From Pratylenchus scribneri (taxonomy: Eukaryota; Nematoda; Chromadorea; Rhabditida; Pratylenchidae), in contig JAQSEB010000180.1 of NCBI GenBank assembly GCA_030063045.1, positions 1-64,000 on the forward strand: DNA of 64,000 nucleotides. Reading direction: 5' to 3'. Position 1 is the stretch's first letter, and each line of letters begins with the position of its first letter. This document shows positions 19,645 to 27,879 of this stretch, piece by piece. A program made the translations under genes and the position numbers. Below the pieces are notes generated by a model. It ran no database searches. It saw nothing but the letters and a program-made list of their open reading frames with translations, and had not been told where the DNA came from.

Positions 19645-20282
19645 TGCGTCTTGCTTTTTGGTGGCAATCGTGTAATAGGTTCAAGTAAGAATCGTGCATT
19701 TTTGCTTCCCCATTGTGTGGAGGGCGACCAAAATTTGGAAACGATCCCATCAAGATTTAGTCTATACAGCCATTGATCATCAATTTGAATGTATAATCGG
19801 GATTGGACATGATCAAATAGGAATCGCGTATACCACGTCGAAAATTTGAACACCTTTTCATTTCCACTTCTGATTATGTGTGTTTCATTCCATCTACCAT
19901 TTTGATAGATTAGAAATGAATGGCGATCATGCTCGAAGCATGCATGAAATATGCTTGATGAATCAGTCTTTTGTTCCAAAAATCTTGGGGCGGATGAATG
20001 GAATGTATAGGCTGATTCCAAATGTATTTGAATTTTATTTTCTCCTCCTCCGTTCTTCAAAATGCATACGCTTCTCGAATTGTAGGGAAATACCAAGGGT
20101 CTATTGCGTTTGGAATGTGCCAGATAGCGGTGGTCAAAACTGTTGTTTTGATCCATAATAATTTCAGCCTCTAGTAGACGACGATACACATTTTTATGAC
20201 CAATTATGAATGCAAATAAAGGGGTAGTGAAAAAAAGGACGAAAAATGATAGAATAATAATAGCAATGTTCATTTTTTGCAA
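19638..20282 (-). CDS. Secreted/ectodomain part of split glycoprotein
   Basis: 214 residues with a clear signal peptide (MNIAIIILSFFVLFF, residues 4-25), sequons at N46 and N132, and repeated W/Y-rich strands (YQNGRWNETHI, RLYIQIDDQWLYRLNLDG) suggesting a beta-propeller-like ectodomain. The frame stops at TAG 19638-19640, while the next frame continues the same pattern and adds the membrane anchor. The unit begins with the TATA motif at 20324-20334, 42 nt upstream. It could be an envelope or receptor-binding protein; it does not look like the gB-type fusogen known from some nematode Mavericks. The exact family is unknown. Confidence 0.6.
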   Translation of the reverse strand: MQKMNIAIIILSFFVLFFTTPLFAFIIGHKNVYRRLLEAEIIMDQNNSFDHRYLAHSKRNRPLVFPYNSRSVCILKNGGGENKIQIHLESAYTFHSSAPRFLEQKTDSSSIFHACFEHDRHSFLIYQNGRWNETHIIRSGNEKVFKFSTWYTRFLFDHVQSRLYIQIDDQWLYRLNLDGIVSKFWSPSTQWGSKNARFLLEPITRLPPKSKTQW

Positions 20283-20323
20283 AATTTTTGCTTTACAAGT
20301 TTCTATGTGCTGCTGCTGCTTCT

Positions 20324-20334
20324 TTTATATAGAC
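20324..20334 (-). promoter_or_regulatory. Late-type promoter motif, glycoprotein unit
   Basis: GTCTATATAAA in the minus-strand sense, 42 nt before the glycoprotein ATG. It is identical to the motifs before the capsid unit and the 26899 unit. Confidence 0.7.
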
Positions 20335-20339
20335 ACAAG

Positions 20340-20825
20340 CTAGTGGCGGCCAAATGTTGAGGGAACAATCAAATTACGAACAAAAAATTTTACCAGCATA
20401 TCAGCCATTGCACGCGTGCGCCAAAGGGTATGCATAATTTGGGGGAATGATTGACCCTGGGCTCGACATGTCAAAAAATAAATGCAATAATGACCGCATG
20501 TGTCTTCTAAATTTGCTTGAATTTGCCTATTATTGACCTTGACCGATCGGAATGTGGACAAATATTGTTGGAAACGCGCATTGGGCGGTTCACCCAGAGA
20601 GCAAAAATATTCGGCACTATGAGGCGTTTGAACCCAAATCGAAACCCAATGTTGACCTTTCCGGTAATGAGGATCTGTGTTTGCCACAAAACAATGGGGA
20701 TACATTTTTGAGTGGGGTAGATTATCGGCAGCAAAAACTCCCAAAAAATGCTGGCGTGTGTGTGGATTTGAGCGTAAAATGCGCTCCAATTGCCTTCCAT
20801 TCATACCCTCTAGTAGAACAACCAT
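20340..20825 (-). CDS. PRO: Adenain-like cysteine protease
   Basis: 161 residues, the normal size for Polinton/adenovirus maturation proteases (C5/C48-type fold). Visible catalytic elements are GQHWVSIWV (His59), Gln103 seven residues before the nucleophile, and DTCGHYC (Cys110). The acidic member of the triad normally sits in an EYFDSYG/LFEPFG-type strand; here that strand reads EYFCSLG, with Cys75 at the acidic position, so activity may depend on Glu72 or be altered. It starts 16 nt after the capsid stop and shares that promoter. It should process capsid proteins during virion maturation. Confidence 0.9.
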   Translation of the reverse strand: MVVLLEGMNGRQLERILRSNPHTRQHFLGVFAADNLPHSKMYPHCFVANTDPHYRKGQHWVSIWVQTPHSAEYFCSLGEPPNARFQQYLSTFRSVKVNNRQIQANLEDTCGHYCIYFLTCRAQGQSFPQIMHTLWRTRAMADMLVKFFVRNLIVPSTFGRH

Positions 20826-20841
20826 TTTTGTTTTGTTGCTT

Positions 20842-22218
20842 TTAGACCACGCTATTATCAGAGCTTAGTACACGTGCCGAATCGATTGAAAGAATGGAAT
20901 CGAATTCTCCAATCACTATCATTTCCATCGAATCATTTATAGGCTCTTTAAAGTGAAGTTTTATGCAAGTAGTCCCATTGCGAATGATCTCAAAATTTTG
21001 GCCATAGTCTTCGAGTGTGCTTTGCATAGGGATTACATAGAAGCACCAGCCGTTCAAAAATCGCTGCAAATTGATGGACATTGTCCGGTCGCCTTCGTCC
21101 ATTCCCAAACCGGCGTACATATCCACGAATGTGCGCAAATAGCGATTATTGCCAAAATCCAAAGCATATGGCGTAGCAGGGTAGCTGTTTCCATTTGCCT
21201 CTACACTAAGTGTGCGCAAATTTGCATGCTCAAATTCGAATGGCGACTTTTTCTTGGTGCCGGAAAATGCATCCGCTGCAGTGAATGCAATGATCAATCG
21301 ACGGGGTAGAATGTTCACAAAAATGTTATGGGCCAAATCAATACGGCCCTTGTCCAAATACACGTTACGGCATTCAATTCTGCGCATTGGAAATTTGGCT
21401 GGTGTGCTTTCCAACTGTTTTGCGATTGCATTTTGCAGCGATTGGGTCAAATCCACACAGGCCACAAATAGTTGAACATCATGTACCTTTATCCTGTATT
21501 CTTGGGTATTTTGATGGGTGGTATCTGCGGCTTCACCTACACCCTTTATCACATACTCAGGTGTGAGGAGGAGAAAATCATCAGAATTTCGATGGATTGT
21601 GAAAATCAAATCCGCATTGTTGAGCATCAGTTTATTTTGCTTGGCCAAATCAAAATTGAGTTTGACCAAGGTTTCGCACAGCTGTCCATTTGCGAATCGT
21701 TTCGACCGCTTCCGGAATCCTGAACCATTATAATGGTTTTGTGGAGAATCATCTATGGCATAGCAATTTGCTTCGTACAAGCCATTGCGTACCTCATGCG
21801 AGAGGCCCAACTCCTGTAGAATATACGCGCGATAGGCATAGAGCGGACCTGAATCGAAACATTCCGTTCCATTGATGCTCAGCTTTAGAGATTTCACAAA
21901 ACTATGACCCAGGTTATTGATCACTCCAGCGTGCTTATCATCCTCTACAGTATCCGAAATGCTAACCCAATTACCGGCTGACTTTTTTTGCAAAGATAGT
22001 CCCAGGTAGAGATAAGTTCGGCCCAAATCAATGAACTGATTATCGGCAAACATTCGGAAAGTGTATGGACCTTCTTGGGAGAGGGCAGCAATTGGGAGAA
22101 GTTGCCTAATTGTGGTTCGGTTAACGGCCACATTTGTTGCTGGAAGTTCAAAAAAATTTATCAGGCCAACATCCACACCAGCACTGCTCTCAGAGTCAAT
22201 TTTTTTAAGTGTAGTCAT
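20842..22218 (-). CDS. MCP: Major capsid protein (double jelly-roll)
   Basis: 458 residues, uninterrupted. Overall sequence pattern matches Polinton major capsid proteins: N-terminal FFELPATNVAVNRT, a central GPLYAYRAYILQELGLS segment, an RNVYLDKG strand, LPRRLIIAFTAADAFSG, and a C-terminal NGWCFYVIPM followed by GTTCIKLHFKEP. No frameshift or stop is seen. The promoter motif is 48 nt upstream and the protease follows 16 nt downstream, pairing the shell with its maturation enzyme. The protein would form trimeric capsomers of an icosahedral virion. Confidence 0.92.
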   Translation of the reverse strand: MTTLKKIDSESSAGVDVGLINFFELPATNVAVNRTTIRQLLPIAALSQEGPYTFRMFADNQFIDLGRTYLYLGLSLQKKSAGNWVSISDTVEDDKHAGVINNLGHSFVKSLKLSINGTECFDSGPLYAYRAYILQELGLSHEVRNGLYEANCYAIDDSPQNHYNGSGFRKRSKRFANGQLCETLVKLNFDLAKQNKLMLNNADLIFTIHRNSDDFLLLTPEYVIKGVGEAADTTHQNTQEYRIKVHDVQLFVACVDLTQSLQNAIAKQLESTPAKFPMRRIECRNVYLDKGRIDLAHNIFVNILPRRLIIAFTAADAFSGTKKKSPFEFEHANLRTLSVEANGNSYPATPYALDFGNNRYLRTFVDMYAGLGMDEGDRTMSINLQRFLNGWCFYVIPMQSTLEDYGQNFEIIRNGTTCIKLHFKEPINDSMEMIVIGEFDSILSIDSARVLSSDNSVV

Positions 22219-22265
22219 TTTTCAAAAATTATATTCTGTTAAACAATTTTGGCAAATTTCTATCC

Positions 22266-22276
22266 TTTATATAGAC
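22266..22276 (-). promoter_or_regulatory. Late-type promoter motif, capsid-protease unit
   Basis: GTCTATATAAA on the minus strand, 48 nt before the major capsid ATG, in the 79-bp gap after the preceding cistron. Confidence 0.7.
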
Positions 22277-22297
22277 ATGGGGGCGGGGGTGGACTGG

Positions 22298-22750
22298 TCA
22301 AAAATATGGGGTTAATTGGTCCAGACGGCGTCTAGTTTGTCTTTTTGCGGCCGTTTTTTTCTTTGTCTTCGAGCCCTTTGGACGACCTCTTTTTCGTCGT
22401 TTTTTCGTCGTCGTTGCTCCTTTCCCGCATTGTTGGAGTTTACCGGCAATGTTGGCCAATCCTTGTTTGGAATGTTCCATCAGCGCTTCTTTTACATTCT
22501 TGCCCGCTGAAATATCGCTCAAAGCTTTTGTGCCTGCAGCCAATCCCTCCTCACCTACAGTGGATGCAATATTTTTGGCAATGGGCAACAAGAAGCGGCC
22601 AATCGTACCCAACACACCGTAACCTCTCTGATATTTCAGTCCTTGAAAATAGCGTTGCTGTTGAGAAGCCAGAGCGGGACCCCGACCCTCTTGTGCAGCA
22701 ACCATTCCCAACCAGTTCAAATTGTCTGGATCAATGAAAACATGCGTCAT
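22298..22750 (-). CDS. Small basic virion/core-like protein
   Basis: 150 residues. It has the YQRGYG-x-LGTIGRFLLPI segment seen in small Polinton/adintovirus-type proteins, an Ala/Gly-rich amphipathic stretch, and a strongly basic C terminus (KKRRKRGRPKGSKTKKK) able to bind DNA. This recalls adenovirus core or membrane-lytic minor proteins, though homology is not shown here. It starts 3 nt after the stop of the preceding cistron (TGA-ACA-ATG), so translation must be coupled or depend on a splice site inside the upstream gene. Confidence 0.7.
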   Translation of the reverse strand: MTHVFIDPDNLNWLGMVAAQEGRGPALASQQQRYFQGLKYQRGYGVLGTIGRFLLPIAKNIASTVGEEGLAAGTKALSDISAGKNVKEALMEHSKQGLANIAGKLQQCGKGATTTKKRRKRGRPKGSKTKKKTAAKRQTRRRLDQLTPYF

Positions 22751-22753
22751 TGT

Positions 22754-24520
22754 TCACATGAAAAGTGACCTCTTGAAATGCAATGTGACGAGAGTGTTTC
22801 CCCACGCAAATTTTACCAATTTTCCTGTTGCTGAACGAATTTCAATTGTAATTTCGGAAATGCGTTTATTCTGCAATCGGTAATGATATTCTGAGCTATA
22901 TATAGCCTCTTGAACTTGACCCGGCTCGCCAACTACGTTGACCACCCGTAAAAGTGGCGCTTTCTCATTTCCCACAATGGATTGCTCCACAATTGGGCTG
23001 TACACGTAGAGTTGCTTGATTCCACCCGACAGAGTGGGCATAAATTGAGCGTAAAATCCAGTCATTACAAACAACTGATTACCATATCCTAGGGCGTAGG
23101 CCAACTCTTCTGAAAGTTCAAGATGCTGGATACGGTCCTCAAAAAATGCAATAAATTTTTGTATTGTTTCATCGAATCGGAAAATGACTTTTGCATTTGG
23201 GTCAGTGTGAAAAAGTTGGCGTATATCAGCAAATCGATCCTCCTCTATGGGTTTTTTGAATTGCGCCAATGCTACGGGTGGTTCTGATTCTATTGAATAT
23301 GGTTCGGAAAGTATAAGTAATTCCCGTTGCTGCTGCTGCAATTTTGCCAATTGCTCTTGGATTCGTTCATCCTCTTTAATTTGCACCAATTGTTTTTGCT
23401 GCTGCTGTTGCTTTTTACGTTGTTGCCGCAATTCAGTGACTTGATCCTTTATAGATTGCCGCTCCTCAATTGGTACCAATTTTTTATCATCAGTTTGCTG
23501 TTCACTGGCAATTGGCTGTAGTTTGGATGGCATTGATTGGAGTATGGAATTGGACTCCTCGCTCAATTTTTTCAGTTGTTCAAATGTTTCGGTTCCATTT
23601 TGTAGGGTTTCATTTGAGTCGGCCAAAATTTTCTTAGCTTTATCGGCCCCACGTCTTGCAGCTGATAAATCCTTTGCTTCAACCTCTCGCAAAGTTTCAT
23701 CCTTTACCTTTTGTGTAGCATCACGATGAGCATATAGTGTCAGACCAATGGATTGTAATGTTCCTAGCTGTTCCCGGATTTTTGCAATTTTTTCATTCAA
23801 TTGTGCAGCAATGTTATCTCCCACTTGCTTTTCGGCTAATTGCAAATTGATTTTATCAAGTGCGCTTGTTGCTTTTGTGATGAATTCCAGCAATTTTTGG
23901 TAGTTTTTCCCAGTGTCTCGCAAAGCTCTTTCTGCTGCACCTTTTGCCATTCTAAGTTTTTCAGCTTTTTCTCGTTCCACTCTGGCCTGTATATCAGCCG
24001 TTTCCTGGATTGGAGTCAAAATTTGTTGCTGATTGGCTTGCTTAAGTGCTGCCACTCTTGCGGCAATTTCTGGGCTTTCTTGAATTTGAGTGAGTTGTTG
24101 TTGCTGTTCTGTTTCTGCCGCAGATCTTTTCATTCTAGTTGGATTATTATTGGTGGTGGTGGTGTTTTCTGTATAACCCAATGAGGTTGTGCCCTTCTCT
24201 GCGGAGCGGCGCGTAAAATACTGATGAATTAGGGCATTTATGTTCTTTTCCATCTCTTTGATTGTATGGAAATTCAGGGAGGGTATTGCAATTTTTTCGG
24301 ATTGTTGCTTATCATCCGGATCCAAATAGCTGACAATGATATATTGCTCTTCCTCTGCACCGAGTGTGGCAAATGAGATTGGATAAATGATTGAAGAGAG
24401 TGACACTGTCCATGCATTGTCAAGTTCCAGAGTTTCGGGTAGCCTAACGGTGAAATGACTCGTTTTATTGTTCTCATATGAGGGGTCATTGCTGGGTAGG
24501 GTAATGTAAAATGAGTCCAT
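22754..24520 (-). CDS. Structural protein with jelly-roll-like ends and long coiled-coil insert (candidate minor capsid/penton)
   Basis: 588 residues. The N terminus MDSFYITLPSNDP...SHFTVRLPETLEL and the C-terminal PLLRVVNVVG.../TIEIRSATGKLVKF...VTLHFKRS are typical of a conserved Polinton structural gene, which I take as the minor capsid (penton-like) candidate. Between them, residues about 130-420 are Gln/Glu/Lys-rich and helical, with four copies of an LxxI-x-E-x3-I-x2-x-[VL] module (for example LTPIQETADIQARV, LVQIKEDERIQEQL). The insert may form a fibre or spike stalk. The ATG is 8 nt after the integrase stop. Confidence 0.7.
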   Translation of the reverse strand: MDSFYITLPSNDPSYENNKTSHFTVRLPETLELDNAWTVSLSSIIYPISFATLGAEEEQYIIVSYLDPDDKQQSEKIAIPSLNFHTIKEMEKNINALIHQYFTRRSAEKGTTSLGYTENTTTTNNNPTRMKRSAAETEQQQQLTQIQESPEIAARVAALKQANQQQILTPIQETADIQARVEREKAEKLRMAKGAAERALRDTGKNYQKLLEFITKATSALDKINLQLAEKQVGDNIAAQLNEKIAKIREQLGTLQSIGLTLYAHRDATQKVKDETLREVEAKDLSAARRGADKAKKILADSNETLQNGTETFEQLKKLSEESNSILQSMPSKLQPIASEQQTDDKKLVPIEERQSIKDQVTELRQQRKKQQQQQKQLVQIKEDERIQEQLAKLQQQQRELLILSEPYSIESEPPVALAQFKKPIEEDRFADIRQLFHTDPNAKVIFRFDETIQKFIAFFEDRIQHLELSEELAYALGYGNQLFVMTGFYAQFMPTLSGGIKQLYVYSPIVEQSIVGNEKAPLLRVVNVVGEPGQVQEAIYSSEYHYRLQNKRISEITIEIRSATGKLVKFAWGNTLVTLHFKRSLFM

Positions 24521-24528
24521 TTGGGCAA

Positions 24529-25644
24529 TCAGTCAGCTATAGGCGTTGTGGTAACCAAATCTGACTGCTTTATCCAACTATTATGCTTGTCGGAATATCC
24601 CACCCAGCGCACAAAATGCTCTACCACACCTTTGCGTTTTCGGGTCCTCAACACTTCGGCAATACGATGGGTTGTGTCCAATGTGGTTTTGACCAAATCT
24701 GGTGCGTAAAAAATGCCTGAAATCGTATTGCCCTCCAAATCCTCAATTCTATAGGATGGGGGTTTTGTGGGATTCACTTTTGTGATTCTAAACAATTCGT
24801 CCGTATAGTTTGGATGAAATGATCGTCCAAATGTGCCCTTCTCTTTAGCGATACGTACAATATCTGCACGTGCAAATTTATTTTGCAATTGTTTTTGTTT
24901 CTCCTCCCCATTTTCTTCCTGCTTATATAGCCTCTGCCAAAGCGAATGAGCATTTTCATATGTGACCTGGTTTGGAGTCATTCCAATTGTGCGATTCACA
25001 CTATTGTTTATGCCATCGACAATTTTTTGAATTGCTTCCACCCATCGTGTGGTGTTATTTTGGCTAAAATATTTGTACAGCCGAAGCTTTATGGTCTTGT
25101 TGGCTCGTTCCACCAAACCTGCATGCAAATGCGGGCTGTACATTACACGCTTTAAAATTTGCTTTTGCTGAAAATATTCCAACATTTTTTTGGCCTGAAA
25201 TTCCACTCCAGAATCTGAATATAGTTTATGTGGGAGTGCTTGAGATTTGGCGAACACTCGATTGAATGCATCAATCATATCCTCGCTCCGCTTTGTCTTT
25301 GCCGGGGCCACATGAATTTTTCGGCTCAACACGTCAATGCAAACCAGCAGATAACGGTATTGATCATTTTGGTTCTTGAGGTCATCGAAAATGCACAAAT
25401 CGCATTGCCAATCTGTGTTCAGCCCAGAGGGAATGGTTTTTAATCTTGGGTAGCGCCTTCTGGCAGGCTTATACAATGTCCATGTACGCTCATTGTGTAA
25501 AAATGTTTCAACATCTTTCATTGTAACTGCCGAATTGTGTTTCTTTGCCTCCGTATAAAGGGCTTGTATTCCACTGTAACTTGCCGGAGATTTTAGCTTG
25601 TAAAAGAGTGCGCTGAGTAAATTATTAATCAGAGTTTTGCCCAT
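24529..25644 (-). CDS. INT: Retroviral-type integrase with C-terminal chromodomain
   Basis: 371 residues, complete. DDE triad: D82 (WQCDL), D144 (YSDSGVEF) and E179 (GLVERANKT), with the last two about 35 residues apart as in rve integrases. An SH3-like region follows, then a chromodomain near residues 325-365 (IAEVLRTR, VRWVGYSDKHNSW) with the aromatic cage pattern for methylated histone tails, which could steer insertion into heterochromatin such as the satellites here. The start overlaps the preceding stop by 16 nt in the -1 frame. It catalyses integration of the linear element. Confidence 0.95.
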   Translation of the reverse strand: MGKTLINNLLSALFYKLKSPASYSGIQALYTEAKKHNSAVTMKDVETFLHNERTWTLYKPARRRYPRLKTIPSGLNTDWQCDLCIFDDLKNQNDQYRYLLVCIDVLSRKIHVAPAKTKRSEDMIDAFNRVFAKSQALPHKLYSDSGVEFQAKKMLEYFQQKQILKRVMYSPHLHAGLVERANKTIKLRLYKYFSQNNTTRWVEAIQKIVDGINNSVNRTIGMTPNQVTYENAHSLWQRLYKQEENGEEKQKQLQNKFARADIVRIAKEKGTFGRSFHPNYTDELFRITKVNPTKPPSYRIEDLEGNTISGIFYAPDLVKTTLDTTHRIAEVLRTRKRKGVVEHFVRWVGYSDKHNSWIKQSDLVTTTPIAD

Positions 25645-26540
25645 AGTTGAGGTTTGAATTTTTGTTTTTGGAGAGGAGGTATTCTCTGAAGACCTGGCGT
25701 TTTTATAATCCCGACTTTGGTGGTGGTGGCAGCGAATCTTACCTTTATACGATGCTTTTTACCTTGACCCGATTGACCGGCAAAATTTCCCATAATTATG
25801 CTTTGCGCTTCTGGATCCCTCCGGAGTGCTTGATCAAAAAATTTATGCCCGCGAGGTGGCGAGTCACGCATGCCAGCAATAAAATCTATGGAATCTTTAA
25901 AGTGACTCTCTTTGATACGTAACTTTTTATTGCTCAGAATTTGGCCGTTTGGGGCAACACCGAATCTTTGTGGATTTGCTTCTATCAATGCAATCAGCTT
26001 TTTACGTGATGAGGCTGGCATTCTATAGTCATGTTCAGAGGGTGTTAAAGCCGATTCGTATTGTGTTGAGCCATCTTCCCCTTTGGGTACAGATGATAAT
26101 GAAGATGCAGTGTAAACGGAAGATTTTTCATCAGTTCCTGAAGTTGATCCTAATGTGGACGCTCGTCTGACAATCTTTTTTCTCTCATCTTCATTGGCAC
26201 TTGTTGGATCAATTGCATTTGGAATGGTACTTGTGGTGGTGGTAGTCAATCCCAAATAGGGTGCCACATTTGGTGGAACTGTTTTTGGATTTTGGATCAC
26301 AACTTTTTGAGGGCGATTCTCAATCATATCCCTCATTTGTCTCCTCTGTTTATAGAGGGCGTTGTATCGTTTCTGCTTGAGGTCGGGTTCCAGCTTTGGA
26401 TTGGCCAATGTGGTGGCAATTTTTGCATCCAATTTTGTCTTCTCATTTTGTAAATCATCCCCCGATGTTCGGGTCATCAAATTCAAAAGGGTCCGGTATT
26501 CTGCCTCTGGAATCATGATCATTTTTCGGGTGTGTCTCAT
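25629..26540 (-). CDS. Conserved Polinton protein of unknown function
   Basis: 303 residues. The N-terminal MIMIPEAEYRTLL and the helical segment KLEPDLKQKRYNALYKQRRQ followed by PQKVV are recurrent in metazoan Polintons next to the integrase. The middle is Ser/Thr-rich and probably disordered; the C terminus is basic (KKHRIKVRF, KQKFKPQLW). Its ATG overlaps the preceding TGA as ATGA, with TTTTGCCAG 8 nt upstream as a possible trans-splice acceptor. A virion scaffold or DNA-associated role is possible; no function is assigned. Confidence 0.7.
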   Translation of the reverse strand: MRHTRKMIMIPEAEYRTLLNLMTRTSGDDLQNEKTKLDAKIATTLANPKLEPDLKQKRYNALYKQRRQMRDMIENRPQKVVIQNPKTVPPNVAPYLGLTTTTTSTIPNAIDPTSANEDERKKIVRRASTLGSTSGTDEKSSVYTASSLSSVPKGEDGSTQYESALTPSEHDYRMPASSRKKLIALIEANPQRFGVAPNGQILSNKKLRIKESHFKDSIDFIAGMRDSPPRGHKFFDQALRRDPEAQSIIMGNFAGQSGQGKKHRIKVRFAATTTKVGIIKTPGLQRIPPLQKQKFKPQLWAKL

Positions 26541-26899
26541 TGCGATTCTGGCAAAATTTTTTTGACCAAATGTTCAGCCAAAGTCGCAACAATGGGCAAC
26601 AGGATTGCACCCAGAGCCAAACCACTACCCTGTTGAATACGATTACGTGCAGTCTTTTCGGTGCGTGCCCGAGCAATTGAGCGATAATAATCGGCAAATT
26701 TTATCAGACGTTTTTTCTGTTGGGGAGTCAAAATGAAATTGTAGCGCAAAATGTTTGCACAAATTTCAACAATTGCCAAAATTTGATCGGCGTTTGCGTT
26801 CAATATCAGAGCGTTTTTCTTTTTATCAGATTTTGTTTTTGCCAATTTTTGCAAAAATTCTAAATTATCTCGTATATATGGACTGAATTGATATGTCAT
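26537..26899 (-). CDS. Small conserved Polinton protein with hydrophobic C terminus
   Basis: 120 residues, first cistron of the five-gene unit. The helical LNANADQILAIVEICANILR and LTPQQKKRLIKF segments followed by QQGSGLALGAILLPIVATL form a pattern common in Polintons and adintovirus-like elements: basic helices, then a Gly/Leu-rich membrane-active-looking tail. A minor virion or membrane-penetration role is an inference. The promoter motif lies 40 nt upstream. Confidence 0.7.
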   Translation of the reverse strand: MTYQFSPYIRDNLEFLQKLAKTKSDKKKNALILNANADQILAIVEICANILRYNFILTPQQKKRLIKFADYYRSIARARTEKTARNRIQQGSGLALGAILLPIVATLAEHLVKKILPESQ

Positions 26900-26938
26900 T
26901 CTAATTTGAATTGAAATTTTTTATTGTTTTTTTTGGCA

Positions 26939-26949
26939 TTTATATAGAC
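26939..26949 (-). promoter_or_regulatory. Late-type promoter motif, five-cistron unit
   Basis: GTCTATATAAA in the minus-strand sense, 40 nt before the 26899 ATG and just after the ATPase stop at 26958. It is identical to the other two copies. Confidence 0.7.
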
Positions 26950-26957
26950 CCGCCCGG

Positions 26958-27626
26958 TCAATCAATGGGAAGATAAATTTTTTGCTTCTCCTCGGGAAAA
27001 ATGTCCGTAGACAAGCGTAAATATTCAGGTGCATTTGGATGCATATTGATTACCAAATATGAAAAGGGTTCGTGCGTTGCATCCGTCCATGCTTCCAAAA
27101 AATAATTCAATCTCCCTGGAAACAGCTGTGAACCAATTGTTTTTGATTGCAATTGTGAGGAGGGGCTACGCATCAAAACTAGCAGATGGGCATTGCTTCG
27201 TGCCGTTCGAATATTCCTGCCGAATATGGATTGAGTCACAAACACAATGCTTGTATTCCAATTATGGGATCCACGAGTGAACAAAAGGTCCAAAAAATCA
27301 TTTTTTGTGTCCAGCATCAGGTCATCCAAAATTAGCAAAAGAGGCTTTGGCATGGACTTTATCATTTCCTCATCCGGTACGCCATTATGCGTTTCCACTC
27401 CCTCTTCGGTTTTCAAGCGCATTATTGCATCGTTCAGCTCCCCATAGCAATAGAGCACTTTTTGGGGTGGGGGATCAATCAATTGTTCTCTATGCTTTAG
27501 GAATTTCAACAGCCATTGAGTTTTTCCGGAGCCAGTGGCTCCAGCCAAAATTAAAGTGAATGGTGAAAAGAACATTTTTTGGGATATTAATTGATCCGAA
27601 ATTTGATTGCTTAAATAGACCTCCAT
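26958..27626 (-). CDS. ATP: A32-like genome-packaging ATPase
   Basis: 222 residues of the FtsK/HerA-type packaging ATPase family. Walker A is GATGSGKT (residues 29-36) and Walker B LLLILDD (96-102), followed by a sensor-like IVFVTQS. It should pump element DNA into capsids. The first 189 codons lie inside the terminal inverted repeat and are duplicated at the left end; only this copy has the native C terminus. The start is the same in both copies. The upstream region is the terminal repeat with the GACGTAG array; the TATA motif of the other units is missing here. Confidence 0.94.
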   Translation of the reverse strand: MEVYLSNQISDQLISQKMFFSPFTLILAGATGSGKTQWLLKFLKHREQLIDPPPQKVLYCYGELNDAIMRLKTEEGVETHNGVPDEEMIKSMPKPLLLILDDLMLDTKNDFLDLLFTRGSHNWNTSIVFVTQSIFGRNIRTARSNAHLLVLMRSPSSQLQSKTIGSQLFPGRLNYFLEAWTDATHEPFSYLVINMHPNAPEYLRLSTDIFPEEKQKIYLPID

Positions 27627-27689
27627 TTTTGACTAGTCTTGCAAAATAAATTGCTCCATATTTCTAATTTTCCTTCCATTTTTTTGTCC

Positions 27690-27879
27690 CCACGTCTCTC
27701 CTACGTCCCAGCCTTTTTTCCCTACGTCCCTCCTATGTGCTAGCCTTTTCAGTTTTGCATCCATTTTTTTGCTCCTACGTCCCTCCTACGTCCCTGCCTT
27801 TTGGCCCCTACGTCCCTCCTACGTCCCTGCCTTTTTTATTTTTCCTTCTATATTTTTGACACTACGTCCCATCTACGTC
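27690..27879 (-). promoter_or_regulatory. Five phased GACGTAG motif pairs (right arm)
   Basis: Inverted copy of the 4100-4289 cluster, immediately upstream of the full-length ATPase on the minus strand. As part of the terminal repeat the array is present at both ends of the element, as expected for a terminal cis-acting site. Confidence 0.55.

Noticed and set aside
24901..24960. Further copy of the late promoter motif (CTTATATAG) inside the integrase gene
   Set aside because: Lacks the full GTCTATATAAA sequence and has no suitably placed downstream start codon.
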